This document shows, piece after piece, positions 55,613 through 64,000 of a stretch of DNA of 64,000 nucleotides. The notes under the pieces are model-generated. The model was not told the DNA's origin. It saw nothing but the letters and a program-made list of their open reading frames with translations, and ran no database searches. Source of the DNA: Stieleria sp. JC731. GTDB lineage: Bacteria > Planctomycetota > Planctomycetia > Pirellulales > Pirellulaceae. How positions within the stretch are numbered: position 1 is the stretch's first letter; each line of letters opens with the position of its first letter. Where the stretch lies: the NCBI RefSeq assembly GCF_020966635.1, contig NZ_JAJKFQ010000005.1:62001-126000 (forward strand), read 5' to 3'. Both the position numbers and the translations under genes were made by a program.

Positions 55613-57046
55613 TTATCGCCGTGGTTTTAGCGCATCCAACAACGGCTGTTTGAACATCTGTTTGTCCGGATCAAATATTCCGAAGCCTGCCGCGAATTCC
55701 CAATACGACCAATCCATTTGAAGTGACTCGGCCGCCGAGCGAACCGCTGCGGTCCATCTTTGCCTGGATTCAATGTCCGCAGCTTGGTAGGCACCAAACT
55801 CGCCAAGGTAAATGACGCGGTTGTGCTTTTTACCCCATTCGGCCGCCGTGGCTAAATCACTGATGATGGAGTCGTTCGCCGTGCCTAGCAGGTTTTGTGT
55901 TTCGTCGGCATAGATGAGGGCGAGCTTTCGAATTGTAAAAGCAGGTTGTGACTTCGGTGTGTTGTTTTGCAAATAGATCGTGTCGAATGATTCGCCCATT
56001 TGATCGGAATCAAACTTCACACGACGGGTCTGATTCGGTTCGGTCACGATCACGCTATCCGTCCGTTTGTCACCGTTTACCAACGAGACTTGGATTTTTA
56101 CCGCGGCATCGGTCTGCAGTTCGATAGCGAGCGGACGCGAGTGCGGCTTGCCGGATCGAAGCTTGATGCCGGCCCAACCGGCTTGGTATTCAACTTCCAA
56201 ACCGCGTGAGTTGCCTTTCGTGGTGGTTTGCCAAGATTCGTTACGCCAACCATTCGCAATGGATGTCTCTTTCGGATCCCATTGAATCCCAGTTGGCTTT
56301 GGTGGCGAAACCCATTGTGCCCCTTGGTGGGTGAAGTCAAACGGAAGGTAGTAATGGACGGTTACCGAAACGTTCGGATCGTCGGGTAGTTCCAAAGTAT
56401 TCAGTGACGAGATTGAGTTGTAGTTGATGGGGCCAACGACAACCGTCCGATCAGGGTTGGTTTGACGGACGACCTTCAGCGTTTCGACAACAAACCCATT
56501 CCAAAGCCCCGGTGATTTTGCCAAAGTATCGTGTGGTTCATTTAAGAGTTCGAAGGCAACACGGTCTTCCGGAAGCCCCCGGAACCGCTCGGCGATCTGT
56601 TTCCACATCGCCAGAAATCGAGCTTTGTTTTCAACCGGTTTTTGATTCAGGTTGGGATCGTGGTGGCAATTGATCAGCAGTTTTAAATCCGCATCCAAGC
56701 ATGCTTTGGCAAGATGCTCCACGCGGTCCAATAGCGCTGGGTCGATCTTGTAGGGAGCGGTTTGGGCGGTGTGATAGCCCCAGCTAATTGGCAAGCGAAC
56801 ATGATCGAATCCGGCATCCTTGATCTGTTTAAACCATGCGTCGTTCGCTCGCAGTCCCCAATCGCCTTCGTTGGGGGCTTCTAACATGTTGCCAAAATTG
56901 ACGCCGCAACGAAGTCTTAGCGCCGAATCGGTGACTTGCGAACCGTTGTCGCCCGAGGCGTTGGTATTAGACGTCACTTGTGCATCTGTTGTCTTGGCAG
57001 TTAACAGCAGTGCACAGGCGAAGCAAAATATGAAAGCAGGTTTCAT
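55613..57046 (-). CDS. GH5-family glycoside hydrolase with an inserted beta-rich domain
   Basis: 477 residues from ATG at 57046, chosen for the signal peptide that follows at once (KPAFIFCFACALLLTA); a longer frame to 57166 adds a non-conserved leader. The GH5 barrel shows RLPISW, then acid/base E170 in LLNEPHD, HYYLPFDFTH, and nucleophile E416 in YLGEFGAY, so both catalytic glutamates are present. Between them a ~125-residue segment (about 260-385) looks like an inserted carbohydrate-binding or beta-sandwich domain. It should act as an exported endoglucanase or endomannanase-type enzyme; specificity cannot be read. Lies 121 bases from the acetyl esterase and 90 from the SASA gene. Confidence 0.87.
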   Translation of the reverse strand: MKPAFIFCFACALLLTAKTTDAQVTSNTNASGDNGSQVTDSALRLRCGVNFGNMLEAPNEGDWGLRANDAWFKQIKDAGFDHVRLPISWGYHTAQTAPYKIDPALLDRVEHLAKACLDADLKLLINCHHDPNLNQKPVENKARFLAMWKQIAERFRGLPEDRVAFELLNEPHDTLAKSPGLWNGFVVETLKVVRQTNPDRTVVVGPINYNSISSLNTLELPDDPNVSVTVHYYLPFDFTHQGAQWVSPPKPTGIQWDPKETSIANGWRNESWQTTTKGNSRGLEVEYQAGWAGIKLRSGKPHSRPLAIELQTDAAVKIQVSLVNGDKRTDSVIVTEPNQTRRVKFDSDQMGESFDTIYLQNNTPKSQPAFTIRKLALIYADETQNLLGTANDSIISDLATAAEWGKKHNRVIYLGEFGAYQAADIESRQRWTAAVRSAAESLQMDWSYWEFAAGFGIFDPDKQMFKQPLLDALKPRR

Positions 57047-57166
57047 CTCAGTTAGTTGAATCGTTGTAAAAGCGAGGTTTATCAATCGTGGGGAATGTCT
57101 GATGCGTCGAATCAGGATCGTGCTCAAAGCGTTCTCGCGAGTGGACTCCGTTCGTCTCGTCGACAA

Positions 57167-58093
57167 TCACTGTTCCGCTGACTTGCGTTTCTCTAGCAGA
57201 TGAGACTGCGCGAACGCGGTCGCCCGCTGACTGACTTGGTCGCTTGCACCGGCGACGGAATGATTGGCATCGGGGATGACGACCAGTTCGCAGGTCACGC
57301 CAGCCGATTGAAGTTCCTGGTGCAAGTTCTTGGCATGTTCAATCGGCACGATGTCATCCGCATCGCCGTGGACTTGCATGATCGGTGGGTCATCTTCGGT
57401 GACAAAGCTGATTGGCGAAACGTCGTGCATTTTGCCAGCGTCCATTTGCTCAGCCGGCGTACCGGGTTTGTAGCCGATCAATTGCCGGTAGGCGGGATGC
57501 TGATGGTCGATCGTCTTTAACAGCGACCAGTCCGTTGGCCCGGCAAAGCTGATCGCACATTGAACGCGTGAAGACTGGGTTTGCACAGGGTCATCCGAGT
57601 CCGTCTTGGCCGCGTCATCCGCTAGTGCGACATACGCCGACAGGTGACCGCCGGCAGAGCCTCCTGTGACACCGATTCGCTTGGGATCGATGTTCCATTT
57701 AGAAGCCTGTTGACGAACGAATTGGATTGCTCGCAAGCAATCGTCCACCTGGGCGGGGTGTGGAGCGACGTCGGTGAAGCGATATTCGACCGAAACGACC
57801 GACATCTTTCCTTCCGCTGCAAGCCGCAGTAGCCATGCGGGAACATGGGCTTTCGAACCGCCACGCCAACCGCCGCCATGAATGAAGACCATTGCAGGGG
57901 TCGGGTGATCTGACTTCGTTCGGTATAGGTCAAGCCGCTGAGAGGAGTGTTCGTCGTCGTAGGCGATATCTTTTTGGATGGCTTCGACGGAGTGCGATGC
58001 GGTCTGAGCACAGCTGGGTGACGAAACTAAGATTCCGCCAAGCAAACCGACGAACGAAAATGTCTTCAATATTTTGTTCATAGCTCGATCCAT
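57167..58093 (-). CDS. Exported acetyl esterase, alpha/beta-hydrolase fold (BD-FAE-like)
   Basis: 308 residues from ATG at 58093; an ATG four codons later (58081) gives a typical n-region and AAGGAG lies about 13 bases before it, so the start is unsure. Signal peptide KILKTFSFVGLLGGILVSS. Oxyanion motif FIHGGGW, nucleophile in GGSAGGHLSAYV, acid in VHGDADDIVP, His in DANHSVAG: a full triad. Family members remove acetyl groups from xylan or feruloyl-type groups. It is the first gene of a minus-strand set with GH5 and SASA enzymes. Confidence 0.87.
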   Translation of the reverse strand: MDRAMNKILKTFSFVGLLGGILVSSPSCAQTASHSVEAIQKDIAYDDEHSSQRLDLYRTKSDHPTPAMVFIHGGGWRGGSKAHVPAWLLRLAAEGKMSVVSVEYRFTDVAPHPAQVDDCLRAIQFVRQQASKWNIDPKRIGVTGGSAGGHLSAYVALADDAAKTDSDDPVQTQSSRVQCAISFAGPTDWSLLKTIDHQHPAYRQLIGYKPGTPAEQMDAGKMHDVSPISFVTEDDPPIMQVHGDADDIVPIEHAKNLHQELQSAGVTCELVVIPDANHSVAGASDQVSQRATAFAQSHLLEKRKSAEQ

Positions 58094-58479
58094 TCTCCTT
58101 GGGGAATTCTTGATCCACCGGCGGTTCTGAGTGCCGAATCGGATGGTTTCTATCGCCGGGCTGGACTAGCCGACATCGGCGTATTGTAGCTTGATCCAAA
58201 CATTGTCTACCGCTTAGTGGTGCCGGAATGACGCCTTGCGCTGCTTTGCCGCGAAATTGTCGGAGGTCAGTCGTTCGTTTGGCGTGGAATTGAGGTTCTT
58301 TAGAGAACCGCTCCGCTATCTCGGCCCCAAGCTGGGTGCCAAGGAAGGGTTTTGGTGGGTGGGATGCCTCTATTCTCAGTCTTGGGTGAGACCGGCCAGA
58401 TTCGCCTCTTGACGCTTGGGCTTCAATCGCCAACGCTTTCATCGATTTCTTCCTGTGACGACTAACTTTGGGCGACCCG
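58094..58479. other. Divergent region between the acetyl esterase and the DUF2760/Hsp70 operon
   Basis: 386 bases with no convincing gene in either strand. It must hold two divergent promoters. I see no heat-shock CIRCE-like inverted repeat and no RNA thermometer that I can defend. Confidence 0.45.
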
Positions 58480-59025
58480 ATGAGCTTTTCTGTAGCGCTG
58501 AAAGCGTTTTTCGCCGCGATCGGCAACAAAGAAAAATCTGCCGCGATCGATGCCGCACTTTCCGGTTCAAGTGTGCCTGCAATCGAAGCTCCTGCTGCAA
58601 CAAAAGCCGAACCAAAGCCGGCGCCCGTGGCTCCAGCACCTGCGAAGCCGAAACGGGATTCGGCGCTTACGTTGTTGGCGGCGCTGCAACGTGAAGCACG
58701 CTTGGTTGATTTGATTCAGGAAGACTTGGACCAATACGCTGACGCTCAGGTCGGGGCCGCAGCCCGGCCCTGTTTAAAACAATGCGCCGGCGTGCTTGAA
58801 CGACTGCTGGGTTTGAAACCTTTGGTCGATGCGTCCGAAGGCGAGACGGTGACAGTCGGTACGTCGGCTTCGCCGCTTCGGTACCAATGGATTGGCGAAG
58901 GCACATCCGAGTCTGGCAAATTGGTTCATCACGGTTGGCAGGCCACCAAAATCGAACTGCCCAGTTGGGCCGGTGATGACGGCGATGCCAACATCATTGC
59001 ACCGGCACAAGTTCAAACGCCCTGA
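58480..59025 (+). CDS. DUF2760-family protein, first gene of the Hsp70 operon
   Basis: 181 residues from ATG at 58480. The N-terminus MSFSVALKAFFAAIGN precedes a Pro/Ala-rich linker (about 35-60), then a conserved C-terminal domain with LLAALQREARLVDLIQEDL and PLRYQWIGEGTSESGKLVHHGWQ and VELPSW-like end. These match DUF2760, which is found next to Hsp70 genes in several phyla. Function is unknown; by context it may assist the two Hsp70 proteins downstream, 130 bases away. Confidence 0.82.
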   Translation: MSFSVALKAFFAAIGNKEKSAAIDAALSGSSVPAIEAPAATKAEPKPAPVAPAPAKPKRDSALTLLAALQREARLVDLIQEDLDQYADAQVGAAARPCLKQCAGVLERLLGLKPLVDASEGETVTVGTSASPLRYQWIGEGTSESGKLVHHGWQATKIELPSWAGDDGDANIIAPAQVQTP

Positions 59026-59155
59026 CGCCGATGCGAATCATTCGATGCGGTTTTGTTTTGACTCGGCGATTGATTCGGCACTCCGCAATTGAATGGTTCC
59101 GATTAAATCGATCGTCGAATCAAAGACTCGCTTCGTAAAGCAAAAAGAAAGACTG

Positions 59156-60994
59156 ATGGCACCTCGCTTTTGTGTTGGAATCGACTTAGGCACAACCAAT
59201 TCCGTCGTCGCATTCACGGAAATCCCTTCGGATAAACGTGTGCAGCCGAAATTGGAGCTATTGCCGATTCCTCAGATCATCGCTCCGGGACAGGTCGAGA
59301 CGCGGGACTCGTTGCCATCGTTCTTATACCTGCCCCGAGAAAACGAAGTCGCATCGCTGCAGTTGCCGATGATCGACAGCCCCGAGCAGGGAATCGCGGG
59401 CTACTATGCGAGGCAGCAAGCGGCCGAGAATCCTCAACGTGTTGTGGTCGCAGCGAAAAGCTGGCTGTGCCACGGAAGCATCGGACGGACCGAGCAGGTG
59501 TTGCCTTGGCAGTCACCACCAGAAGTCCCCAAAGTTTCTGCGTTTGATTGCACGCAAAAGTTTCTTAGCCACCTCGTCGCGGCATGGAACGAAGGATATC
59601 CCGATGCACCGTTAAAAGACCAGCAAGTCGTTTTGACGGTACCGGCATCGTTCGATCCCGCGGCACGCGAATTGACTCGGCAAGCTGCGATTGAAGCAGG
59701 GCTTCCAGATCATTTTGTTCTGCTTGAAGAACCACAGGCAGCGGTCTACAGCTGGCTGGCATCGAAAACGGATGACTGGCGAGAGCAACTATCCGCAGGC
59801 GACCTTCTGTTGGTTGTCGATGTCGGCGGCGGAACCACCGACCTGACGCTTGTCGCCGTCGAAGAAGAAAACGGCGAACTGAATTTGCAACGTCTAGCGG
59901 TGGGCAATCACTTGCTGCTCGGTGGTGACAATATGGACTTGGCACTCGCCCATTGCGTTTCGCTTCAGCTGCAAGAACAAGGTCATCAACTAGATCCGTG
60001 GCAAAGTGTTTCGCTTTGGCATGCCTGCCGTGACGCGAAGGAAAGTTTGCTTGCCGCCGACGGACCTGGTGAAAAAACGATCTCGGTTTTAGGTCGAGGC
60101 AGTTCGTTAATCGGCGGTACGATTTCGACGCCCCTGACGGCAGAAAAGGCTCGCGAAGTCATCGTCGATGGATTCTTTCCCAAATGCTCTTCGGATGAAC
60201 GCCCGCAGCGAAACGCGGCTTCCGGATTCCAAGACATCGGTTTGCCCTACGAAGCCGATCCCGCAATCACGAAGCAAGTCGCCGCGTTTCTTGCTGATCA
60301 GGCGGATACGATTCGTCAAGCAAAACAGAATGGTGGAGACGAGTCTTTCATTGGCCCAACGCATCTACTGTTCAACGGTGGCGTTTTCCGTGGCGAAGCG
60401 TTGCGGCAACGGATGCAAGACGCGATCAGTGATTGGTGCGACGAAGCACCGGAAGTCCTCGGCGGCCGAGAGGAGCTCGATTCGGCTGTCGCCCTTGGGG
60501 CAGCGTACTATGGTTGGTCAAAACATTCAGGCGGCATTCGAATCCGTGGCGGTACGGCCAAGTCCTACTACATCGGAATTGAGACTGCGGGGCTAGCAAT
60601 ACCAGGGGCCCCACGTCCGTTGCGTGCTCTATGTGTTGCACCGCAAGGCATGGAAGAAGGCACCGAATCGGAAGTACCGGGCAACGAAGTCGGTTTGATC
60701 GTCGGTGCACCTGCCCGTTTCCGATTTTTCGCCTCATCCAAACGCAGCGATGATGCGGTTGGGACGCAACTGGATCGCTGGCAACCTGACGAATTGGTCG
60801 AAAGCGAACCGATCGAGTTATCATTGCCACGTCAATCTGCTGAAGATGGTCGCCCTGCGGACCCGTTCGTTCCTGTTCGTTTTGTCAGTCGAGTGACTGA
60901 ACTTGGGATGTTCGAATTGTGGTGTCATTCAACCCGCACCGACGAACAATGGAAAATGGAGTTCAATGTGCGTGAAGCGAAGAACGCTTCCTAA
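59156..60994 (+). CDS. Hsp70 (DnaK-like) family protein, short form
   Basis: 612 residues from ATG at 59156, chosen because the conserved FCVGIDLGTTNSVVAF follows at once; a frame to 59093 adds a leader. ATPase motifs: phosphate 1 GIDLGTTNS, LTVPASFDPAARELTRQAA, LLEEPQAAVYSW, phosphate 2 VVDVGGGTTDLTL (about residue 221), adenosine motif LLFNGGVFRGEALRQRM (about 404). The part after ~470 is a short beta-rich substrate-binding-like region; the helical lid of DnaK is missing. No DnaJ or GrpE gene is adjacent. Followed after 78 bases by a second, longer Hsp70. Confidence 0.88.
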   Translation: MAPRFCVGIDLGTTNSVVAFTEIPSDKRVQPKLELLPIPQIIAPGQVETRDSLPSFLYLPRENEVASLQLPMIDSPEQGIAGYYARQQAAENPQRVVVAAKSWLCHGSIGRTEQVLPWQSPPEVPKVSAFDCTQKFLSHLVAAWNEGYPDAPLKDQQVVLTVPASFDPAARELTRQAAIEAGLPDHFVLLEEPQAAVYSWLASKTDDWREQLSAGDLLLVVDVGGGTTDLTLVAVEEENGELNLQRLAVGNHLLLGGDNMDLALAHCVSLQLQEQGHQLDPWQSVSLWHACRDAKESLLAADGPGEKTISVLGRGSSLIGGTISTPLTAEKAREVIVDGFFPKCSSDERPQRNAASGFQDIGLPYEADPAITKQVAAFLADQADTIRQAKQNGGDESFIGPTHLLFNGGVFRGEALRQRMQDAISDWCDEAPEVLGGREELDSAVALGAAYYGWSKHSGGIRIRGGTAKSYYIGIETAGLAIPGAPRPLRALCVAPQGMEEGTESEVPGNEVGLIVGAPARFRFFASSKRSDDAVGTQLDRWQPDELVESEPIELSLPRQSAEDGRPADPFVPVRFVSRVTELGMFELWCHSTRTDEQWKMEFNVREAKNAS

Positions 60995-61072
60995 ATCAAC
61001 TTGCGGCCTTTGCCTACACGATCTGTGAAACCGTGGTTGAATCTGCCGTCTGTTACCCACCAATGTTGAAGC

Positions 61073-63931
61073 ATGTCTAGTTCGCCGGAACGCCAAGCGG
61101 ATCCTACCTCAAGCGGTTCTTCATCGGAAACCACACAATCCAGATACGTTGTCGGGATCGATTTAGGAACGACCAATTGTGCGCTCTGCTTTGTCGATAC
61201 TCAGCAAGCCGACTGGAGCGTCAACACATTCGCTATCGCACAGTGGGTTGATCTCGGGCAATTCGAAAAGCGGGAAACCTTGCCCTCGTTTCACTATCAA
61301 CTGACCAGCTCCGAATCAACTTCGTTGGAATCCGGATTGCCCTGGTCGGCAACGACAAAGCGGTCAAAGAAGGACGTCCCCGGCTGTGTTGGTGTCCTTG
61401 CACGTGAAGCCGGGACGCGCCATCCCGGTCGCCGAATCAGTTCTGCAAAAAGTTGGTTGTCGCATGACGGGGTTGATCGAACGGCCGACTTTCTTCCTTG
61501 GCATGGCGATCCCGACGTCGAACGACTGTCTCCGCTTGAAGCGTCTGCAGAGTATTTGAAACACTTGCGCAACGCATGGGATCATGAACATCCCGATGAA
61601 CCGCTTGATCAACAAGACATTGTGATCACCCTGCCAGCTTCGTTTGACGAAGTCGCTCGAGAGTTGACGATCAAAGCGGCGAAGCTCGCAGGGCTGCGCC
61701 GTGTGTATTTGATTGAAGAACCACAAGCCGCATTCTACGCCTGGATCGATCGCCACCGTACACAGTGGCAAGATCTGGTGCGTCCTGGTCAGCTGATCTT
61801 GGTTTGCGATATCGGTGGCGGAACGACTGACCTGACATTGATTCGCGTCCAGCCTGCGGGCGAGTCGGGCGAACAGGTGCAGTTCCACCGAGTTGCCGTG
61901 GGACGCCATTTGATTCTCGGTGGAGACAACATGGATTTGGCCGTTGCAAAACTGGCCGAATCAAAGTTTCTAAGCCAGAACAGTGGATCGATTTTGTCCG
62001 CGTCCCAGTGGGATCGGATGGTGCAATCCGCTCGCCAAGTTAAAGAGACGATGCTGGGTGAGAACCGTCCAGAAAGCTATACGCTGAATGTCGCCGCTGA
62101 GGGCGCAAAGCTACTCGCCGGTGCCATTCAAGTCGAGCTTGGCCGAGACGAAGTCGACACAGTATTGTTGGATGGGTTTTTCCCAAAGGCAGAGCTTTCC
62201 GAGCGACCGATTGCAGGCCAAAGCGGATTCCAGGAATTTGGTTTGCCTTATGCTGCCGACGCGGGGATCACGAGACATTTGGCGGAATTCTTGTCAGAGC
62301 ATCGTCGAAGTGGTTTGGACGATGCGGATCGTGATTCGGCAGACCGGCCCGATCTGATTTTGTTCAATGGTGGCGTGATGACCGCGCCGGCAATCCAAGA
62401 ACGCATCGTCGGGTTGATTCAGGACTGGTTTGCCGAGCCTGAAGAATCATGGCAACCGACCGTTTTGGCATCACCTCGACTGGATCTGGCCGTCGCCCAT
62501 GGGGCAGCTTACTACGCGATGGTGCGTCGTGGCGAAGGTGTTCGGATCGCCGCGAACCTGGGGCGTTCTTACTACATGCAGGTCAGCGGCGAGCCGCCAC
62601 AGGCACTGTGTTTAATTCCAGGAAACGCTGAAGCCGGTCAGCAGTTCCGTGCCGATGAGTACCCGTTGCGATTGCAGATCGGGCAGCCAGTTCAGTTTCC
62701 TCTTTGGGTCAGCAGCACACGTCTGGCTGATCGAGCAGGGCAGCTGGTTCCGATCGACAGTAGCGAGTTGACTCCGTTGCCTCCAATCTGCACGGCACTC
62801 GTTCGCGGAGGGAGCCGAGACGATTCGCTGTTGGAAGTTTTTATCGAGTCTGAACTAAGCGAAATCGGAACCGTTGGCATGTACTGCGTCGAGAGACGCG
62901 ATGATTCAAAGAACAAACGCTGGAAGCTTGAGTTCGACATTCGCAGCACCTTAGAAACAGATCGGCAAAGCCATGGTGGTGAAGGCGAAGTTGCCGGTGT
63001 GGTCGACCTGGAGACGGTGCAGGCTTGCGCCGATGCGATTGAAGCGACCTTTGGTAGCGACCCCAATATCAAGCCCAGGGAAATCATCAAAGAACTGGAG
63101 TCGATCGTCGGAAGCGGTCGCGATCAATGGCCGCCGACTCTGATTCGCGAACTCTGGCAGTTCTTGCTAGATTTCGAAGCGGGACGTCGACAGTCTCCCG
63201 CCCACGAAGCTCGCTGGTTGAATATGAGTGGTTTTTGTTTGCGACCGGGCTATGGCGTCGCCGTTGATGATTGGCGCGTTCAGTCGACGTGGAAACAGTT
63301 GCACGGCAAGCTTGCGTTTCCGGCATCACAATCACGAACCGAATCGATGATTTTGTGGCGTCGTATTGCCGGAGGATTGACCGCAGGCCAGCAAGAACAA
63401 CTGGCCGCCCCGATGATCGCAAATCTGCGCAGCAAGACGCGACGAATTGAGCCGCACGAAGCCAATGAGTTCTGGCGTTTGGTGGCTTCACTCGAGAGAT
63501 TGAAAGTTGCCGAAAAGGTCGAACTTGGTGAGTTGGCGTTGGTCGAAATTGTCAAGAAAAAGAACGAACGTTTGCGTTCGGGGCTTCTTTGGGCCATCGG
63601 AAGACTCGGTTCGAGGCAACCAGCGTATGGACCTTTGAATTCGACCGTGCCTGTTTCGAAAGCAGAGTCGTGGATCAAGCGATTGATCGAAATCGACCTG
63701 AACGAATCCGAGTTGCCGCTCACACTGGCTCAGCTGGGCAGGGTCACCGGGGATCGATATCGAGACTTATCAGAAGATGTCCGCGGTGATGCTGCGAGGT
63801 ATCTCGAACGGCGTGATGCGGAATCACATTACGTCAAGTTACTCCGCGAAGGCGGGCAGCTCGATCGTGACGAACAGTCCGCCGTGTTTGGTGATACGTT
63901 GCCGTTGGGCATCCAGCTCGGGAAGAATTGA
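61073..63931 (+). CDS. Large Hsp70-family protein with C-terminal DUF3731-type region
   Basis: 952 residues, far longer than DnaK. A disordered Ser/Thr-rich start (1-24) is followed by VVGIDLGTTNCALCF, ITLPASFDEVARELTIKAA, LIEEPQAAFYAW, VCDIGGGTTDLTL (about 244) and LILFNGGVMTAPAIQERI (about 427). A beta-rich region lies near 500-640. From about 643 onward the helical domain with KPREIIKELESIVG, LWQFLLDFEAGRR, and WLNMSGFCLRPGYG matches DUF3731, which is found in YegD-like Hsp70s. It probably works with the shorter Hsp70 and the DUF2760 protein; its substrate is unknown. Confidence 0.88.
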   Translation: MSSSPERQADPTSSGSSSETTQSRYVVGIDLGTTNCALCFVDTQQADWSVNTFAIAQWVDLGQFEKRETLPSFHYQLTSSESTSLESGLPWSATTKRSKKDVPGCVGVLAREAGTRHPGRRISSAKSWLSHDGVDRTADFLPWHGDPDVERLSPLEASAEYLKHLRNAWDHEHPDEPLDQQDIVITLPASFDEVARELTIKAAKLAGLRRVYLIEEPQAAFYAWIDRHRTQWQDLVRPGQLILVCDIGGGTTDLTLIRVQPAGESGEQVQFHRVAVGRHLILGGDNMDLAVAKLAESKFLSQNSGSILSASQWDRMVQSARQVKETMLGENRPESYTLNVAAEGAKLLAGAIQVELGRDEVDTVLLDGFFPKAELSERPIAGQSGFQEFGLPYAADAGITRHLAEFLSEHRRSGLDDADRDSADRPDLILFNGGVMTAPAIQERIVGLIQDWFAEPEESWQPTVLASPRLDLAVAHGAAYYAMVRRGEGVRIAANLGRSYYMQVSGEPPQALCLIPGNAEAGQQFRADEYPLRLQIGQPVQFPLWVSSTRLADRAGQLVPIDSSELTPLPPICTALVRGGSRDDSLLEVFIESELSEIGTVGMYCVERRDDSKNKRWKLEFDIRSTLETDRQSHGGEGEVAGVVDLETVQACADAIEATFGSDPNIKPREIIKELESIVGSGRDQWPPTLIRELWQFLLDFEAGRRQSPAHEARWLNMSGFCLRPGYGVAVDDWRVQSTWKQLHGKLAFPASQSRTESMILWRRIAGGLTAGQQEQLAAPMIANLRSKTRRIEPHEANEFWRLVASLERLKVAEKVELGELALVEIVKKKNERLRSGLLWAIGRLGSRQPAYGPLNSTVPVSKAESWIKRLIEIDLNESELPLTLAQLGRVTGDRYRDLSEDVRGDAARYLERRDAESHYVKLLREGGQLDRDEQSAVFGDTLPLGIQLGKN

Positions 63932-64000
63932 AGCAATCGCGAAAGCGAATCAAGTCGTGATACCCTGAGCCGCGATCGCGCTAGCGACGGTTGCGTGAGT

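Noticed and set aside
57930-58529. Minus-strand open frame of 199 codons overlapping the acetyl esterase start and the DUF2760 gene
   Set aside because: It conflicts with two well-supported genes and shows no family.
63971-63980. Palindrome CGCGATCGCG near the right edge
   Set aside because: Short GC palindromes are frequent by chance at this base composition; no repeat array or origin-like context is visible.

Overview
The window looks like a chromosomal segment of a marine planctomycete of the Rhodopirellula/Pirellulaceae type. The evidence is two adjacent giant secreted proteins that end in dockerin repeats, one with the LEDRRMLAG-like N-terminal motif typical of large planctomycete exoproteins; a Pirellula/Verrucomicrobium-type (PVC) dehydrogenase fused to a c-type heme domain; sulfotransferase and polysaccharide-degradation genes; moderate GC; and many genes without a Shine-Dalgarno sequence. 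I see no tRNA, rRNA, insertion sequence, integrase, phage or CRISPR array.

Layout. (1) 1-27779, plus strand: two giant multidomain genes. The first is cut by the window edge and begins inside a subtilisin (S8) protease module. The second is complete (about 5.6 thousand residues) and carries a metzincin-type zinc motif. Both continue with the same kinds of modules (beta-sandwich, beta-helix-like, PPC, GEVED, cadherin-like tandem repeats, dockerin), so they look like paralogues with different protease heads. (2) 27955-31922, minus strand: a tight five-gene set (small coiled-coil protein, sulfotransferase, methyltransferase, DegT aminotransferase, glycosyltransferase) that probably decorates a surface glycan. 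(3) 32108-35662, minus strand: a small tyrosine-rich secreted protein, a zinc-ribbon membrane protein, a PilZ protein preceded by a possible short gene, and an ABC ATPase without a permease nearby. (4) 35797-42291: ispF, a methyltransferase-like gene, a receiver-GHKL regulator, a fatty-acyl-AMP ligase fused to a carrier protein, a small heme protein and an XRE-type regulator. (5) 42299-49367: a PL6 polysaccharide lyase divergent from a dual-domain esterase, a Tat-exported sugar isomerase-like protein and a PVC dehydrogenase, plausibly a polysaccharide utilisation block. (6) 49391-52938, minus strand: a putative outer-membrane protein and a fusion of a dicarboxylate/amino-acid symporter with a periplasmic solute-binding domain. 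(7) 53348-58093, minus strand: acetyl esterase, GH5 glycosidase and sialate-O-acetylesterase family protein, a likely unit for acetylated glycans. (8) 58480-63931, plus strand: DUF2760 protein followed by two divergent Hsp70 proteins, the second with a C-terminal DUF3731-type region.

The most distinctive items are the symporter/binding-protein fusion, the DUF2760/Hsp70/Hsp70 operon, the paired giant proteases with domains nested inside other domains, and the orphan acyl-AMP ligase-carrier fusion. All family names come from reading motifs by eye; no database search was possible.
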